From contig NC_087084.1 in NCBI RefSeq assembly GCF_026151205.1, positions 1,712,312 to 1,776,311 of the forward strand: a stretch of DNA of 64,000 bases. The letters are read 5' to 3'. This DNA comes from Bolinopsis microptera. Lineage: Eukaryota; Ctenophora; Tentaculata; Lobata; Bolinopsidae. This document shows, piece after piece, positions 45,101 through 51,879 of this stretch (positions within the stretch are counted from its first letter, which is position 1; each line of letters begins with the position of its first letter). The notes beneath the pieces are model-generated. The model searched no databases, had not been told where the DNA came from, and saw only the letters and a program-made list of their open reading frames with translations. The position numbers and the translations under genes are program-made.

Positions 45101-48100
45101 CCTGGTCAGACTATGGTTACTACACTGGTTACTATTGTTACTACACTAGTTACTAAGGTTGTACTATTGTAGCACCGTTAACTAACATTGACTTCTGCAC
45201 TTCTAGGTTCACCCTGGTCAGACAGTATGTTGTTAATGATAATTAACAATGAAAAAGCCTCCCTACGTTGAAAAAGCCAGAACTCCCAATTGAAACGTCA
45301 CCGTTCTCAGGAGATGAACTATCTACAGCTCTCAAGCAGACAAAGGACACGTACGGTCATGACGGAATTCCTTCTCTGCTGTACAAGTGTGTTGACTTGG
45401 ACACTACTTTACTATCTCTGTTCAACAACATGCTAGCTACTGGTAAAGCCCCGGAAGAGCTTCTTGTCACTGCCATTCTTCCTATACCCAAAGGAGCTAA
45501 AAAGTTCTGTCCTGAAAATAGCAGAGGCATCTCCATCCTCCCTGTTGCCACGAAAATCTACAACAGGCTGCTTCTAAACCGAATCAGGAGCCACATAGAA
45601 CCTCGCCTCCGATACAACCAGAATGGTTTCCGGCCTGGAAGAGGGACTCGTGAACAGATTCTGGCTCTTAGACGTATCATCGAAGAGGTTGTGAACTTCC
45701 AGCTTCCTTGTGTCATCTCCTTTATTGACTTCTCAAAGGCCTTTGACTGCATCTTCAGATCGCATCTTCCCGACATCCTGGCTTCTTACGGCTTTCCTAA
45801 AAAAATCATAAAAGCCATTATGTCACTCTACATCAACACCAAGGCTAAAATCATGACCCCTGAAGGTATAACCTTAGAATTCCTTACCAACCTCGGAATT
45901 CTCCAGGGCGATGTTCTTGCACCTCTCATTTTTATCATCGTCCTGGATTTCATACTAAGACTAGCAATAGGGCCACGTGATGGGTTTAAAGTTGGAAGTA
46001 ACTACATTGCTGATTTGGACTTCGCCGATGACCTAGCAACAATTACTGACAGCTTCAGCGAAAATGGCCGCCTTTGCCAAAGCATTTCTGACATAGCAGC
46101 CCGTTATGGTCTCCTTATTAACATCGGAAAGACCAAATACATGTCCTATAACATCCCGCGACCTGTCAACTCAGACGATAGAGTCTTTATTAACGGCAAC
46201 CCTTTAGAAGAAGTTCGTGACTTTAAGTACCTAGGATCCTTTATAGCCTCAACAAGCAGAGACATCAATGTCAGGAAAGGCCTCGCATGGAAAGCTTTAC
46301 AGAGTCTAGATGCTTTTTGGAAATCTAATATGTCCAGGAAGATCAAGACTAAGATTTTTCGAACTGCAGTAGAACCTGTTCTGCTGTATGGTGCAGAAAC
46401 CTGGACTCTTAAAAAGGCTGATATCAGAGCACTAGACGGTGTTTATACTAGAATGCTACGAAGGGTCTTTGGTATCTCATGGAAATCACATACACCTAAC
46501 TCCGTTCTTTACGGAAAGATTCCATCGGTGACAGATACTATAAAGACACGAAGACTTCGTTTTGCAGGACATGTCTACCGTCTACAGGACCAACCTGCTC
46601 AACAACTCCTTTTCTGGCAACCATCCTATGGCCAGCGTTATCGAGGACGACCACATAAGACCTTCCCGGACGTCCTACTTGAAGACACTGGAATGGAACC
46701 TGACCAGCTGCGTTTACTCATGTGTGATAGGGATAAATGGAGAGAAGCGTTGACACGAAACTCGTTCCAGATTTCATCTGGATCGATCTAGGCAGGACGT
46801 TGAGCAGGTGCATATTTCAAAATTTTGACGTTAAAAGTTTGACGTTAAAAAATGTTGACGTTAAAATTAAATAAATATTAAAACTAAGTACTTGCTGTTT
46901 TGCCTAAGACTCTCAGCTATAACTCCAGCAGCCAGGGCAGCAGCACACAGTGAACCACTGCATGAGGATTTAGCTGTGGTGTCTGTGAAACCTGTGGGGT
47001 TAGTTTGTGTCACGTGGTGTGGGTACTCAGGTCTGATTGGTTAGTTTGTGCCACGTGGTGCGAATACTGTGTTTTGATTGGTTTGTTCTACGAGAATGAA
47101 ATCCTTTTTTTCTTCAGATGAAATGTCTAAATAAAAACCTGCAGCTGGAATATCAGCTCCGGGGGCGAATAGGTCCACACACTCCCCAATGTTAGAGACT
47201 GTAGCGTCGTTTTCATCTGTAGCTCCCACTGTAACTACCCCATTTAGTGCTGTTCCTCCCTGGGCACAAAACTTACGTAAATGAAAGTACACTGGTTACT
47301 ATGGTTACTACACTGGTTACTATAATGGTTACTATAAAGTGTACCTGAGCGGAGGCGGGGTTGGAACTGGTTACTATGGTTACTACACTGGTTACTATGG
47401 TTACTATATAGTGTACCTGAGCGGAGGCGGGGGTGGAACTGGTTACTATGGTTACTACACTGGTTACTATGGTTACTATATAGTGTACCTGAGCGGAGGT
47501 GGGGTGGAACTGGTTACTATGGTTACTACACTGGTTACTATGGTTACTATATAGTGTACCTGAGCGGAGGCGGGGGTGGAACTGGTTACTATGGTTACTA
47601 CATTGGTTACTATGGTTACTATATAGTGTACCTGAGCGGAGGCGGGGGTGGAACTAGTTACTATGGTTACTACACTGGTTACTATGGTTACTATAAAGTG
47701 TACCTGAGCGGATGTGGGGGTGGAACTGGTTACTATGGTTACTACACTGGTTACTATGGTTACTATATAGTGTACCTGAGCGGAGGCGGGGGTGGAATGA
47801 CAAGAGTCCAGATCCTCATCGTCACCAGCTCCAGCGACCACTAACACTCCAGAGTTAGAGCCGTAGTTCAGCTCAGTCAGGCTCACTGGGAGGGAGGAGG
47901 GTAAATACTTATATATAATTATAGAGGATAACATTTTAAGCATAACTGGTGGAGTAGTAGCGCATTTGATGAATTAATTAGATTAGGATTTTAGGTTTAA
48001 TTTAATTAAGTAAATTAAGTAAATTAGGTTCTCACCTATCTTAGAGTTGATGTCTTTATGAACCCGGTGAATGGTAAAGCCAGCTAGCACCACAGAACGC

Positions 48101-51100
48101 CTATCTGACTTCAATATACTCTCTGTGGAGGGTAGGTTTGTTATAGAAACATTATAATAGGGGTAGTGTGGGAAACAAAACCACGATATACTGTCTTTGC
48201 GTACAATCCTCCTTAGAAACAAAATCACGATACTGTCTTTGCGTACAATCCTCCATAGGAACAAAACCACGATATTATCTTTGCGTACAATCCTCCATAG
48301 AAAAAAAAACCACGATACTATCTTTGCGTACAATCCTCCATAGAAAAAAAACCACGATACTATCTTTGCGTACAATCCTCCTTAGAAATTAAAGTTTAAC
48401 GCCATCGCAAAATTTTCTCGTTCATGATCAGATCAGTAATGAAATCGGTCATGAATAACAGATCAGCACGTGATAACAACCACGTGACAACCACGTGACA
48501 ACCACGTGACAACCACGTGACAACCACGTGACAACCACGTGACAACCACGTGACAACCACGTGACAACCACGTGACAACCACGTGACAACCACGTGACAA
48601 CCACGTGACAACCCCCATGACAACCACGTGACAACACCGTGACAACCCCCATGACAACCACGTGACAACCCCCATGACAACCACGTGACAACCCCCATTA
48701 AACGGAACCTCCGTGATAATTACCCTCGATATAAGAGATTCCTCGGAGGATGCTGGCTGCATCAGTGTTCCCATCACAGTCTATAATCTTGACTCCGATG
48801 AGTCTAGCGTTCCTTGCGACCCCCATTGTGCGACCTCCCACTAGTGAGGCTAGTACCGTGCCTGCAGAGAGGAAGATGAGGGGTAAGGGGTAAGAGGAGG
48901 TGAGGGATGAGGGTTGAGGGATGAGGGTTGAGGGATGAGGGGTAAGGGGTGAGGGGTGAGGGGTGAGGGGTGAGGGGTGAGGGGTGAGGGGTGAGGGGTG
49001 AGGGGTGAGGGGTGAGGGGTGAGGGGTGAGGGGTGAGGGGTGAGGGGTGAGGGGTGAGGGGTAAGGGGTGAGGGGTGAGGGGTGAGGGGTGAGGGGTGAG
49101 GGGTGAGGGGTGAGGGGTGAGGGGTGAGGGGTGAGGGGTGAGGGGTAAGGGGTGAGGGGTGAGGGGTAAGGGGTGAGGGGTGAGGGGTGAGGGGTGAGGG
49201 GTGAGGGGTGAGGGGTGAGGGGTGAGGGGTGAGGGGTGAGGGGTGAGGGGTGAGGGGTGAGAGGTGAGGGGTGAGGGGTGAGGGGTGAGGGGTGAGGGGT
49301 GAGGGGTGAGGGGTGAGGGGTGAGGGGTGAGGGGTGAGGGGTGAGGGGTGAGGGGTGAGGGGTGAGGGGTGAGGGGTGAGGGGTGAGGGGTGAGGGGTGA
49401 GGGGTGAGGGGTGAGGGGTGAGGGGTGAGGGGTGAGGGGTGAGGGGTGAGGGGTGAGGGGTGAGGGGTGAGGGGTTAATCTATATAACTAGTTTATTGTG
49501 CAATTAAACATTGCTTTGGACTGTCATGTTAGGTTTAAGATAATTTGTTTCAACATATTAGAAGTTGACAAAAAAGTTGAATTATTCAGCCAACCACCGG
49601 CTGTAATTTTTACACTGCATTTGTCTAGATTAGATTATTTCCAGGTTTATTATGATCCTTATCAAATTATCCTTTCTATCGCGTTCGATAACTAGAGTAA
49701 GTGACAGTAAAACTTGTATCACGTGACAGTAAAACTGGTATCACGTGACAGTAAAACTTGTATCACGTGACAGTAAAACTTGTATCACGTGACAGTAAAA
49801 CTTGTATCACGTGACAGTAAAACTAACCTGACCCCTCACAGTCCGTTTTGTCTCCGTACGCAGAGAACCCGTTACTCGCTCTACTCTCAAACTCTGAGTG
49901 GTCTACTTTTATACCCGAACCTGGGGAGAAGGGTTGTTCTGATTGGTTGGTTTGTGTCACGTGGTGTGAATACCGTGTTCTGATTAGGTGATTTGTGTCA
50001 CGTTGTGTGAATACTGTGTTCTGATTGGTTGGTTTGTGTCACGTGGTGTGAATACTGTGTTCTGATCGTTTTTTGTGTCTTGTGGTGTGAATACTGTGTT
50101 CTGATCGGTTGGTTTGTGTCACGTGGTGTAAATACTGTGTTTTGTTTGTGTCATGTGGTGTGAATACTGTATTCTGATCGATTTGTTTGTGTCATGTGGT
50201 GTGAATACTGTCTTCTGATTGGTTGGTCTGTGTCACGTGATGTGAATACTGTGTTTTGTTTGTGTCATGTGGTGGCAATACTTACCGAGAATGTAAACGT
50301 CCACATCAGCGTTATCTTTATAACTCCCGTCCAAAACTCCGCTCTGCTGGTTCAGTCTGTCCAGGTTCCAGGGAGCTGACCTCTTCAGAATCCTAGATAT
50401 AATAATTAACATTATGAGAAATAATATATCCTGATATAATCATTAATATTATGAGAAATATTAGTGAAAGAAGAAATTATGATATTTCCGATCAATGTTG
50501 AACCCGGAAACAATCACGACTCAATGTGTAAAGCGTCATAGTACAAAAAACACTTAAAGAAGTTGCTTACCGTCCGCCGGTTATCTTTGAAATGGTGCTT
50601 GTTGCCATGGTTTCCATTTCATCGATGTAATCTAACAACTCATCTTGTTGCAACAACTGAAATATTTCGTAAACGTCAAAGTAGTTTCTTCAAGAAAATA
50701 TTAAAAACGACAGGGTAAAAAATGTAATCAGAAATTAAACACAAAATAAACACAAAATTAAAAAACTGCGGAACTCACATGAACGCTATCTTTCTTGGAG
50801 ATGCCGTGACAGAAAAGCTTTAAAGAGCTTGTAGGACTCGTACACTTCTCGCTCAGCTCGGGTACTCTGTTTAATAGGCTCCACGCGGCCTGGGGTGGGG
50901 GTGGAAGTGGTACACGCCAATAACGCACAAAATAACTATAAGCTAGTTGCTGACAGTGACAACCAGATGAGCAGGTTTTATGATCGTGGCCACAGATTTC
51001 TTTAAACTTGGTCTATAAAAAAGTGTCGAACTTCCCAAAATCCTACCTAGTACTTGACTTTACTAACCTCTAAAGATTTAGCTTTCAGCTGATAATTGCC

Positions 51101-51178
51101 CTTGTCTGATTTGTTTTTGAAGGGCACGACTGATAGAGATCCGATTATCAGAGAGCAGATCAAAATAAGATTATACAT
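14858..51178 (-). CDS. Gene A: secreted pseudo-subtilisin / vWD / multi-CCP protein, 51 exons
   Basis: Spliced gene read by joining ORFs at GT-AG sites with matching phase. Exons (high to low): 51178-51068, 50889-50779, 50656-50571, 50392-50286, 49920-49828, 48861-48724, 48122-48036, 47885-47776, 47259-47139, 46991-46892, 45110-44959, 44810-44646, 44437-44324, 44202-44090, 43400-43301, 43160-42978, 42767-42522, 42352-42210, 41901-41770, 41447-41372, 41262-41171, 40966-40736, 40059-39944, 39780-39724, 39606-39512, 39157-38935, 38698-38603, 38376-38203, 37996-37855, 37548-37020, 36587-36455, 36105-36000, 30291-30194, 29923-29569, 29346-28154, 28011-27932, 26432-26278, 26006-25820, 25642-25502, 24886-24828, 24666-24535, 24159-23953, 23783-23648, 20226-19933, 18990-18782, 17103-16976, 16733-16581, 16216-16040, 15839-15754, 15538-15454, 14997-14858. 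About 2,831 aa after allowing one extra base at 40823-40826. The start encodes a signal peptide (MYNLILICSLIIGSLS). It is likely an extracellular binding or scaffold protein. No transmembrane segment was seen. Some borders, notably the acceptors at 44437, 44202, 25642 and 18990, were chosen by phase. Confidence 0.8.
15095..15180. repeat. ACTAGTTACCATAGCTACACT repeat
   Basis: Four copies of a 21-bp unit in the last gene A intron, related in sequence to the GGTTACTATGGTTACTACACT family seen elsewhere in gene A introns. Confidence 0.85.
15360..15442. repeat. 31-bp GTATTTGATAATATCTGGCC repeat
   Basis: Three copies next to the donor of gene A exon 50 (15454). Confidence 0.85.
16228..16436. repeat. 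11-bp GTTAGTAAAGT minisatellite
   Basis: About 19 copies immediately upstream of the acceptor of gene A exon 48 (16216). Confidence 0.95.
16905..17190. repeat. Duplicated donor and acceptor of gene A exon 46
   Basis: The donor side (ACTAACCAGGATCCCCGCAG) is present at the real exon end (16971-16990) and at 16914-16933. The acceptor side (AACTCCAGGTAGTTAGACCT) is present at 17089-17108 and, slightly changed, at 17159-17178. Confidence 0.8.
17200..18714. mobile_element. 1.5-kb foldback element built of GGACTGTAGAGCGG-like subrepeats
   Basis: Left arm 17200-17640 and right arm 18290-18714 are inverted copies. Each contains repeated GACTNTAGAGCGG blocks, then a shared unique section (TGAACACTCAACGAAG and its complement). 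The middle (17640-18290) is also largely inverted, apart from a unique core. GGGATATC occurs on both sides (17192-17199 and 18715-18722) as a candidate 8-bp target duplication. The left end has eight extra bases before the matching GACTATTGAG. No coding potential. It occupies almost the whole intron between gene A exons 45 and 46. Confidence 0.75.
19040..19811. mobile_element. Candidate palindrome-rich MITE in gene A intron
   Basis: Both ends are AT-rich and carry CACC/GGTGG next to TATATA. CCACCAGCG(G/T)GCG at 19230 and its inverse near 19780 point to inverted ends, and AGCGGGCT motifs recur at the right side. The left end contains the cloverleaf palindrome (separate entry). Boundaries and class are uncertain; no clear target duplication seen. 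Confidence 0.45.
19069..19207. other. Cloverleaf-forming palindrome: outer stem with three hairpin arms
   Basis: An outer 10-bp stem, GCGGGCGGAA (19069-19078) with TTCCGCCCGC (19198-19207), encloses three hairpins in a row. They are 19081-19112 (14-bp stem, loop CACG), 19114-19150 (ATATGTCC/GGACATAT plus GGGC/GCCC), and 19154-19193 (CGTATAGCAC/GTGCTATACG plus GGGCC/GGCCC). It is not a tRNA, since no tRNA motifs are present. It resembles terminal hairpin structures of some mobile DNAs only in shape. Confidence 0.75.
20361..23614. mobile_element. 3.25-kb foldback DNA element with 8-bp target duplication
   Basis: The ends are GGCACTATCC and GGATAGTGCC. AAATTATA flanks both sides (20353-20360 and 23615-23622), an 8-bp target duplication as made by hAT- or P-like transposases. 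The two arms (about 20361-21950 and 22150-23614) are inverted copies over nearly their whole length, so the element can fold into a giant hairpin. The outer 450 bp of each arm is built from GGCGGACTCCGAGC-like GC-rich subrepeats. The right arm has about 85 extra bases near 22670-22760. No transposase was seen. It fills the gene A intron between exons 43 and 44, 25 bp of unique DNA plus the TSD from the donor. Confidence 0.9.
24185..24440. repeat. 18-bp minisatellite with a TGACGTCA (CRE) core
   Basis: About 14 copies of AGTAGTGACGTCACCAGG (some CATCAGG) in the gene A intron upstream of exon 42. Open in all frames, which produces spurious ORFs on both strands. Confidence 0.95.
24925..25485. 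repeat. 41-bp minisatellite with CACGTG and CCAAT motifs
   Basis: About 13 copies of CACGTGACACAAACCAACCA plus ATCAGAGCACAGTATTCACAC in the intron between gene A exons 39 and 40. The same unit, in reverse orientation, recurs at 26033-26092, 46998-47085 and 49935-50275. Confidence 0.95.
26006..26131. repeat. Duplicated acceptor of gene A exon 38 bracketing a CCAAT/E-box unit
   Basis: GGGTTCCGCTTGTCGCTGAA is at the true exon start (25993-26012) and again at 26101-26120, with one and a half 41-bp repeat units between. Confidence 0.85.
26440..27906. repeat. GGAGTGAG octamer satellite, about 1.47 kb
   Basis: About 180 copies, nearly perfect in the middle, with a few GAAGGAGT variants at the left. 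It fills the intron between gene A exons 36 and 37. The pre-mRNA would contain (CTCACTCC)n. Octamers with no stop give a 566-codon frame, which is not a gene. Confidence 0.98.
27932..29923 (-). other. Gene A CCP modules 12-19 (exons 34-36, including the 1.2-kb exon 35)
   Basis: Exon 35 (29346-28154, about 1,193 nt) is by far the largest exon. It carries the end of one CCP, five whole modules and the start of another, in contrast to the split modules elsewhere. Most central blocks follow CGxxxxxxCxxCY: CGKEVELECKECYEA, CGSTRQLECEECFYT, CGRLIRYECDECYEM. Module 17 has the ordinary form CNTGYEL. Exon 34 (29923-29569) holds CGSTIQFSCPSCFKL. Exon 36 (28011-27932) ends the module opened by YCGKPEIPGN. 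The exon 34 acceptor and first 70 or so bases are duplicated at 29941-30024. Confidence 0.85.
29855..30024. repeat. 85-bp tandem duplication of the gene A exon 34 acceptor and 5' end
   Basis: 29855-29935 (real) and 29941-30024 (copy) share AGCCGCAGGAGAAGGAGGGA through ACTGAAATATTTATTGTT. Use of the outer acceptor would run into a TAA before the true exon. Confidence 0.9.
30275..35590. repeat. 63-bp satellite, about 84 copies, each carrying the exon 33 splice acceptor
   Basis: Unit (plus strand) GTCCAACTCCCAGCATCTGA, GAGTTTAGTAATCAATAACT, ACAGATTATTGGAATGAACT, ACC. On the minus (sense) strand each unit reads TGATTACTAAACTCTCAG then ATGCTGGGAGTTGGACGG: a branch-point-like TACTAA, a YAG acceptor, and the first 18 nt of gene A exon 33 (30291). 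The copy adjoining the exon is the functional one. Splicing to any other copy would meet TAA after about 10 codons. Confidence 0.95.
35591..35999. other. Intron remainder between the 63-bp array and exon 32
   Basis: AT-rich, with a TTCCTTGTATTCCTTGTA short repeat (35728-35765) and one detached fragment of the 63-bp unit (35764-35797). Nothing else recognised. Confidence 0.5.
36588..37019. other. Gene A intron between exons 30 and 31
   Basis: AT-rich unique sequence; no gene, RNA or repeat recognised. Confidence 0.5.
37697..37852. repeat. 11-bp CCCCCTACATT repeat
   Basis: About 14 copies ending at the donor of gene A exon 29 (37855). Confidence 0.95.
39158..39511. other. Gene A intron between exons 25 and 26
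   Basis: Very AT-rich (ATTATTATT tracts); no feature recognised. Confidence 0.5.
40075..40640. repeat. G-run-rich repeat (GTTACAGTTAGTGGGGGG family)
   Basis: Irregular 17-30 bp units with long G runs, many separated by TTACAGTTAG or TTCGAAGTACAGTTA, in the gene A intron between exons 22 and 23. Plus strand is prone to G-quadruplex formation; copy boundaries may be unreliable in assembly. Confidence 0.85.
40823..40826. other. Single-base frame disruption in gene A exon 22
   Basis: Upstream coding reads ...PRC, RLRYCDHP in one frame. The downstream part KSPTLEYPLEI...CNDTIEYQC is in the next frame. Removing one G of this G4 run restores YCDHPKSPTLEY and makes the sum of exon lengths divisible by 3. 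Probably a homopolymer sequencing error, possibly a real allele. Confidence 0.7.
41650..41840. repeat. Duplicated 3' end and donor of gene A exon 19
   Basis: CCTGAGGTTCCGGGTTGATC with the following 50 bases occurs at 41770-41835 (real) and 41656-41720 (copy). Between them are copies of GGTTACTATGGTTACTACAC. Confidence 0.9.
42048..42240. repeat. GTGAAA microsatellite bracketed by copies of the gene A exon 18 donor
   Basis: GTACCTGACAGGCAGGAACT and 15 further bases occur at 42205-42240 (real) and 42048-42083 (copy). About 17 GTGAAA hexamers lie between. Confidence 0.95.
42210..42767 (-). other. Gene A cysteine-rich linker (exons 17-18)
   Basis: Two exons between the vWD module and the CCP array. 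Exon 17 (42767-42522) encodes about 82 residues with many cysteines, including CCCQEKDGG and VCCQNSYLG. It resembles the Cys-rich C8/TIL-type stretch that often follows vWD modules, but I cannot assign a family. Exon 18 (42352-42210) ends MMWDRSVPACQ, which looks like the closing W...P.C of a degenerate CCP. The last 30 or so bases of exon 18 with its GT donor are repeated at 42048-42083 beyond a GTGAAA microsatellite. Confidence 0.7.
43540..43680. repeat. Dispersed GCGGACAT repeat, copy 1
   Basis: CCTTATCGGATTTTGTTCGG then GCGGACATTGCG. Related sequence is at 3755-3835 and, inverted, at 59395-59460. Possibly ends of an old DNA transposon. Confidence 0.4.
43715..44075. repeat. GGTTACTATGGTTACTACACT repeat bracketed by copies of the gene A exon 14 donor
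   Basis: 21-bp units on both sides of a copied exon end: AACTAACGGAGATCTCCTCC at the true donor (44083-44102) and at 43935-43954. Confidence 0.9.
44820..44885. repeat. GGTTACTATGGTTACT repeat upstream of gene A exon 12
   Basis: Three units of the same 21-bp family next to the exon 12 acceptor (44810). Confidence 0.85.
45046..45230. repeat. Duplicated 5' end of gene A exon 11
   Basis: The 5' part of exon 11 (about 45050-45110) recurs at 45164-45228, separated by GGTTACTA units. The copy lacks the AG acceptor, so only the inner one is usable. Confidence 0.85.
45235..46870 (+). mobile_element. 5'-truncated non-LTR retrotransposon (LINE) inside gene A intron
   Basis: An open frame from 45253 to the stop at 46791 encodes a reverse transcriptase: NGFRPGRGT, FIDFSKAFDCI, GILQGDVLAPLIF, the catalytic LDFADDLA, FKYLGSFI, and a C-terminal RRLRFAGHVYRL tail typical of LINE proteins. 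No endonuclease domain or true start is present (TGA at 45250-45252 upstream), so the element is 5'-truncated. The 3' end has three GACGTTAAAA repeats in 46829-46867, like the simple-repeat tails of RTE-type elements. It lies antisense in the intron between gene A exons 10 and 11. The frame is intact, suggesting recent insertion. Clade is uncertain. Confidence 0.8.
46998..47085. repeat. CCAAT/E-box 41-bp unit, reverse orientation
   Basis: Two units of GTTAGTTTGTGTCACGTGGT-type sequence in the gene A intron between exons 9 and 10, same family as 24925-25485. Confidence 0.85.
47283..47800. repeat. 71-73 bp minisatellite carrying the gene A exon 8 splice donor, 7 copies
   Basis: Each unit joins GGTTACTATGGTTACTACAC with GTGTACCTGAGCGGAGGCGG. 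The latter is the complement of the exon 8 end ...ACCCCCGCCTCCGCTCAG and its GTACAC donor. The true junction is at 47776; copies lie near 47345, 47417, 47489, 47560, 47632 and 47704. The sense strand stays open through several units, so use of a farther donor would add repeated 24-residue blocks. Confidence 0.95.
48170..48390. repeat. 41-44 bp repeat CGATACTATCTTTGCGTACA
   Basis: Five copies in the gene A intron between exons 6 and 7, each with AATCCTCC(A/T)TAGAAA. Confidence 0.9.
48478..48700. repeat. 11-bp CCACGTGACAA minisatellite
   Basis: About 13 perfect units, then mixed with AACCCCCATGAC units, next to the donor of gene A exon 6 (48724). Each unit has a CACGTG core. Confidence 0.95.
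48895..49474. repeat. 7-bp GAGGGGT satellite
   Basis: About 75 copies with a few GTAAGGG variants, in the gene A intron between exons 5 and 6. Strong G-quadruplex potential on the plus strand. Confidence 0.97.
49695..49825. repeat. 22-bp CACGTG repeat ending at the gene A exon 5 donor
   Basis: Six copies of GTATCACGTGACAGTAAAAC plus TT. The donor is at 49828. Confidence 0.9.
49935..50275. repeat. CCAAT/E-box 41-bp units, degenerate, reverse orientation
   Basis: About eight diverged units of TTCTGATTGGTTGGTTTGTG then TCACGTGGTGTGAATACTG, upstream of the exon 5 acceptor. Confidence 0.9.
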
Positions 51179-51214
51179 TTCTCTTCTCACAAAGTTACAA
51201 ATCACATCTGAACT

Positions 51215-51650
51215 TTAGAGTGGATGTTAGAGTGTTTAGCTATACAGATCAGACGTTACATCTGGTTACCTGGTTACCTGGTTACCTGGTTACCTGGTTA
51301 CCTGGTTACCTGGTTACAAATCACATCTAAACTTTAGAGTGGGTGTTAGAGTGTTTAGTTATACAGATCAGAAGTTACATCTGGTTACCTGGTTACCTGG
51401 TTACCTGGTTACCTGGTTACCTGGTTACCTGGTTACCTGGTTACCTGGTTACCTGGTTACCTGGTTACCTGGTTACCTGGTTACCTGGTTACCTGGTTAC
51501 CTGGTTACCTGGTTACCTGGTTACCAGGTTACCTGGTTACCTGGTTACCTGGTTACCTGGTTACCTGGTTACCTGGTTACCTGGTTACCTGGTTACAAAT
51601 CACATCTAAACTTTAGAGTGGATGTTAGAGTGTTTAGCTATACAGATCAA
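51215..51650. repeat. GGTTACCT octamer satellite with three copies of the gene A 5' flank
   Basis: A 60-bp unique block (AACTTTAGAGTGGATGTTAG and GTGTTTAGCTATACAGATCA) occurs at about 51211-51265, 51329-51383 and 51607-51650, with octamer arrays between. It lies 40-470 bp upstream of the gene A ATG, so it overlaps or adjoins the promoter. Confidence 0.9.
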
Positions 51651-51879
51651 ATGTTGAAAGGTTAAATGGAGAGATACCTAAACTAACTGAGCTTCATCTC
51701 GGTGAACAAATAACAATACTTTGTGCCGTAAAACAACAGGCCAGCATAGTTAAGACTGACAAGGCATCTACCAAGATACATCATCTACCAAGCTAAATCT
51801 GCGATAAGACCATGCTTCTTAACGAGGAAGAGCATCATTAAATATTAAAATCGCGCGCTCAACAGATGAAAAGTCCATT

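Larger units (their letters stand above)
42978..45110 (-). other. Gene A vWD domain region (exons 11-16)
   Basis: Exons 11-16 encode a linker and then a von Willebrand factor type D module. It begins near KVTTFDGNNVPLFQ in exon 12, continues through YHKCTLGAYRIKWQ in exon 13, and closes with VTFDGTSRLTV and the hallmark GGLCGFYDNDG across exons 15-16, followed by NDYKLPDGS and the Trp of HKEW. The family normally mediates extracellular assembly and often binds calcium through the Asp/Asn of the GLCG..DN block, which is kept here. Exon 16 ends in a Cys-dense segment (CTQCVEKGCECED). Gene B has the same module in the same place. Acceptors for exons 13 and 14 were set by reading phase. Duplicated exon ends flank exons 11 and 14. 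Confidence 0.8.
46892..51178 (-). other. Gene A N-terminal region: signal peptide plus proteinase K-like (S8) pseudoprotease domain (exons 1-10)
   Basis: Exons 1-3 give the signal peptide and a propeptide-like segment. Exon 4 opens the S8 domain with PWNLDRLNQ, then VDVYIL. Exon 6 has GGRTMGVARNARLIGVKIID, the proteinase K block after the active-site His. Exon 8 has NSGVLVVAGAGD. Exon 9 has VTVGATDEND and CVDLFAPGADI. Exon 10 has an Ala-rich helix ending AAGVIAE. At the position of the catalytic Asp (family IDTG) the protein has LGSG (Gly ~139). The family GHGTH is GSGTV (Ser ~169). The oxyanion Asn (AAGN) is Asp ~266. The GTSMA block aligns without gaps to GSLCA, placing Leu ~336 at the nucleophile, with a Ser one residue earlier. 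The fold is recognisable but peptidase activity is very unlikely. Confidence 0.85.

Noticed and set aside
46892-51178. Active subtilisin-type protease
   Set aside because: Catalytic Asp, His and oxyanion Asn are replaced in gene A, and all four positions in gene B.
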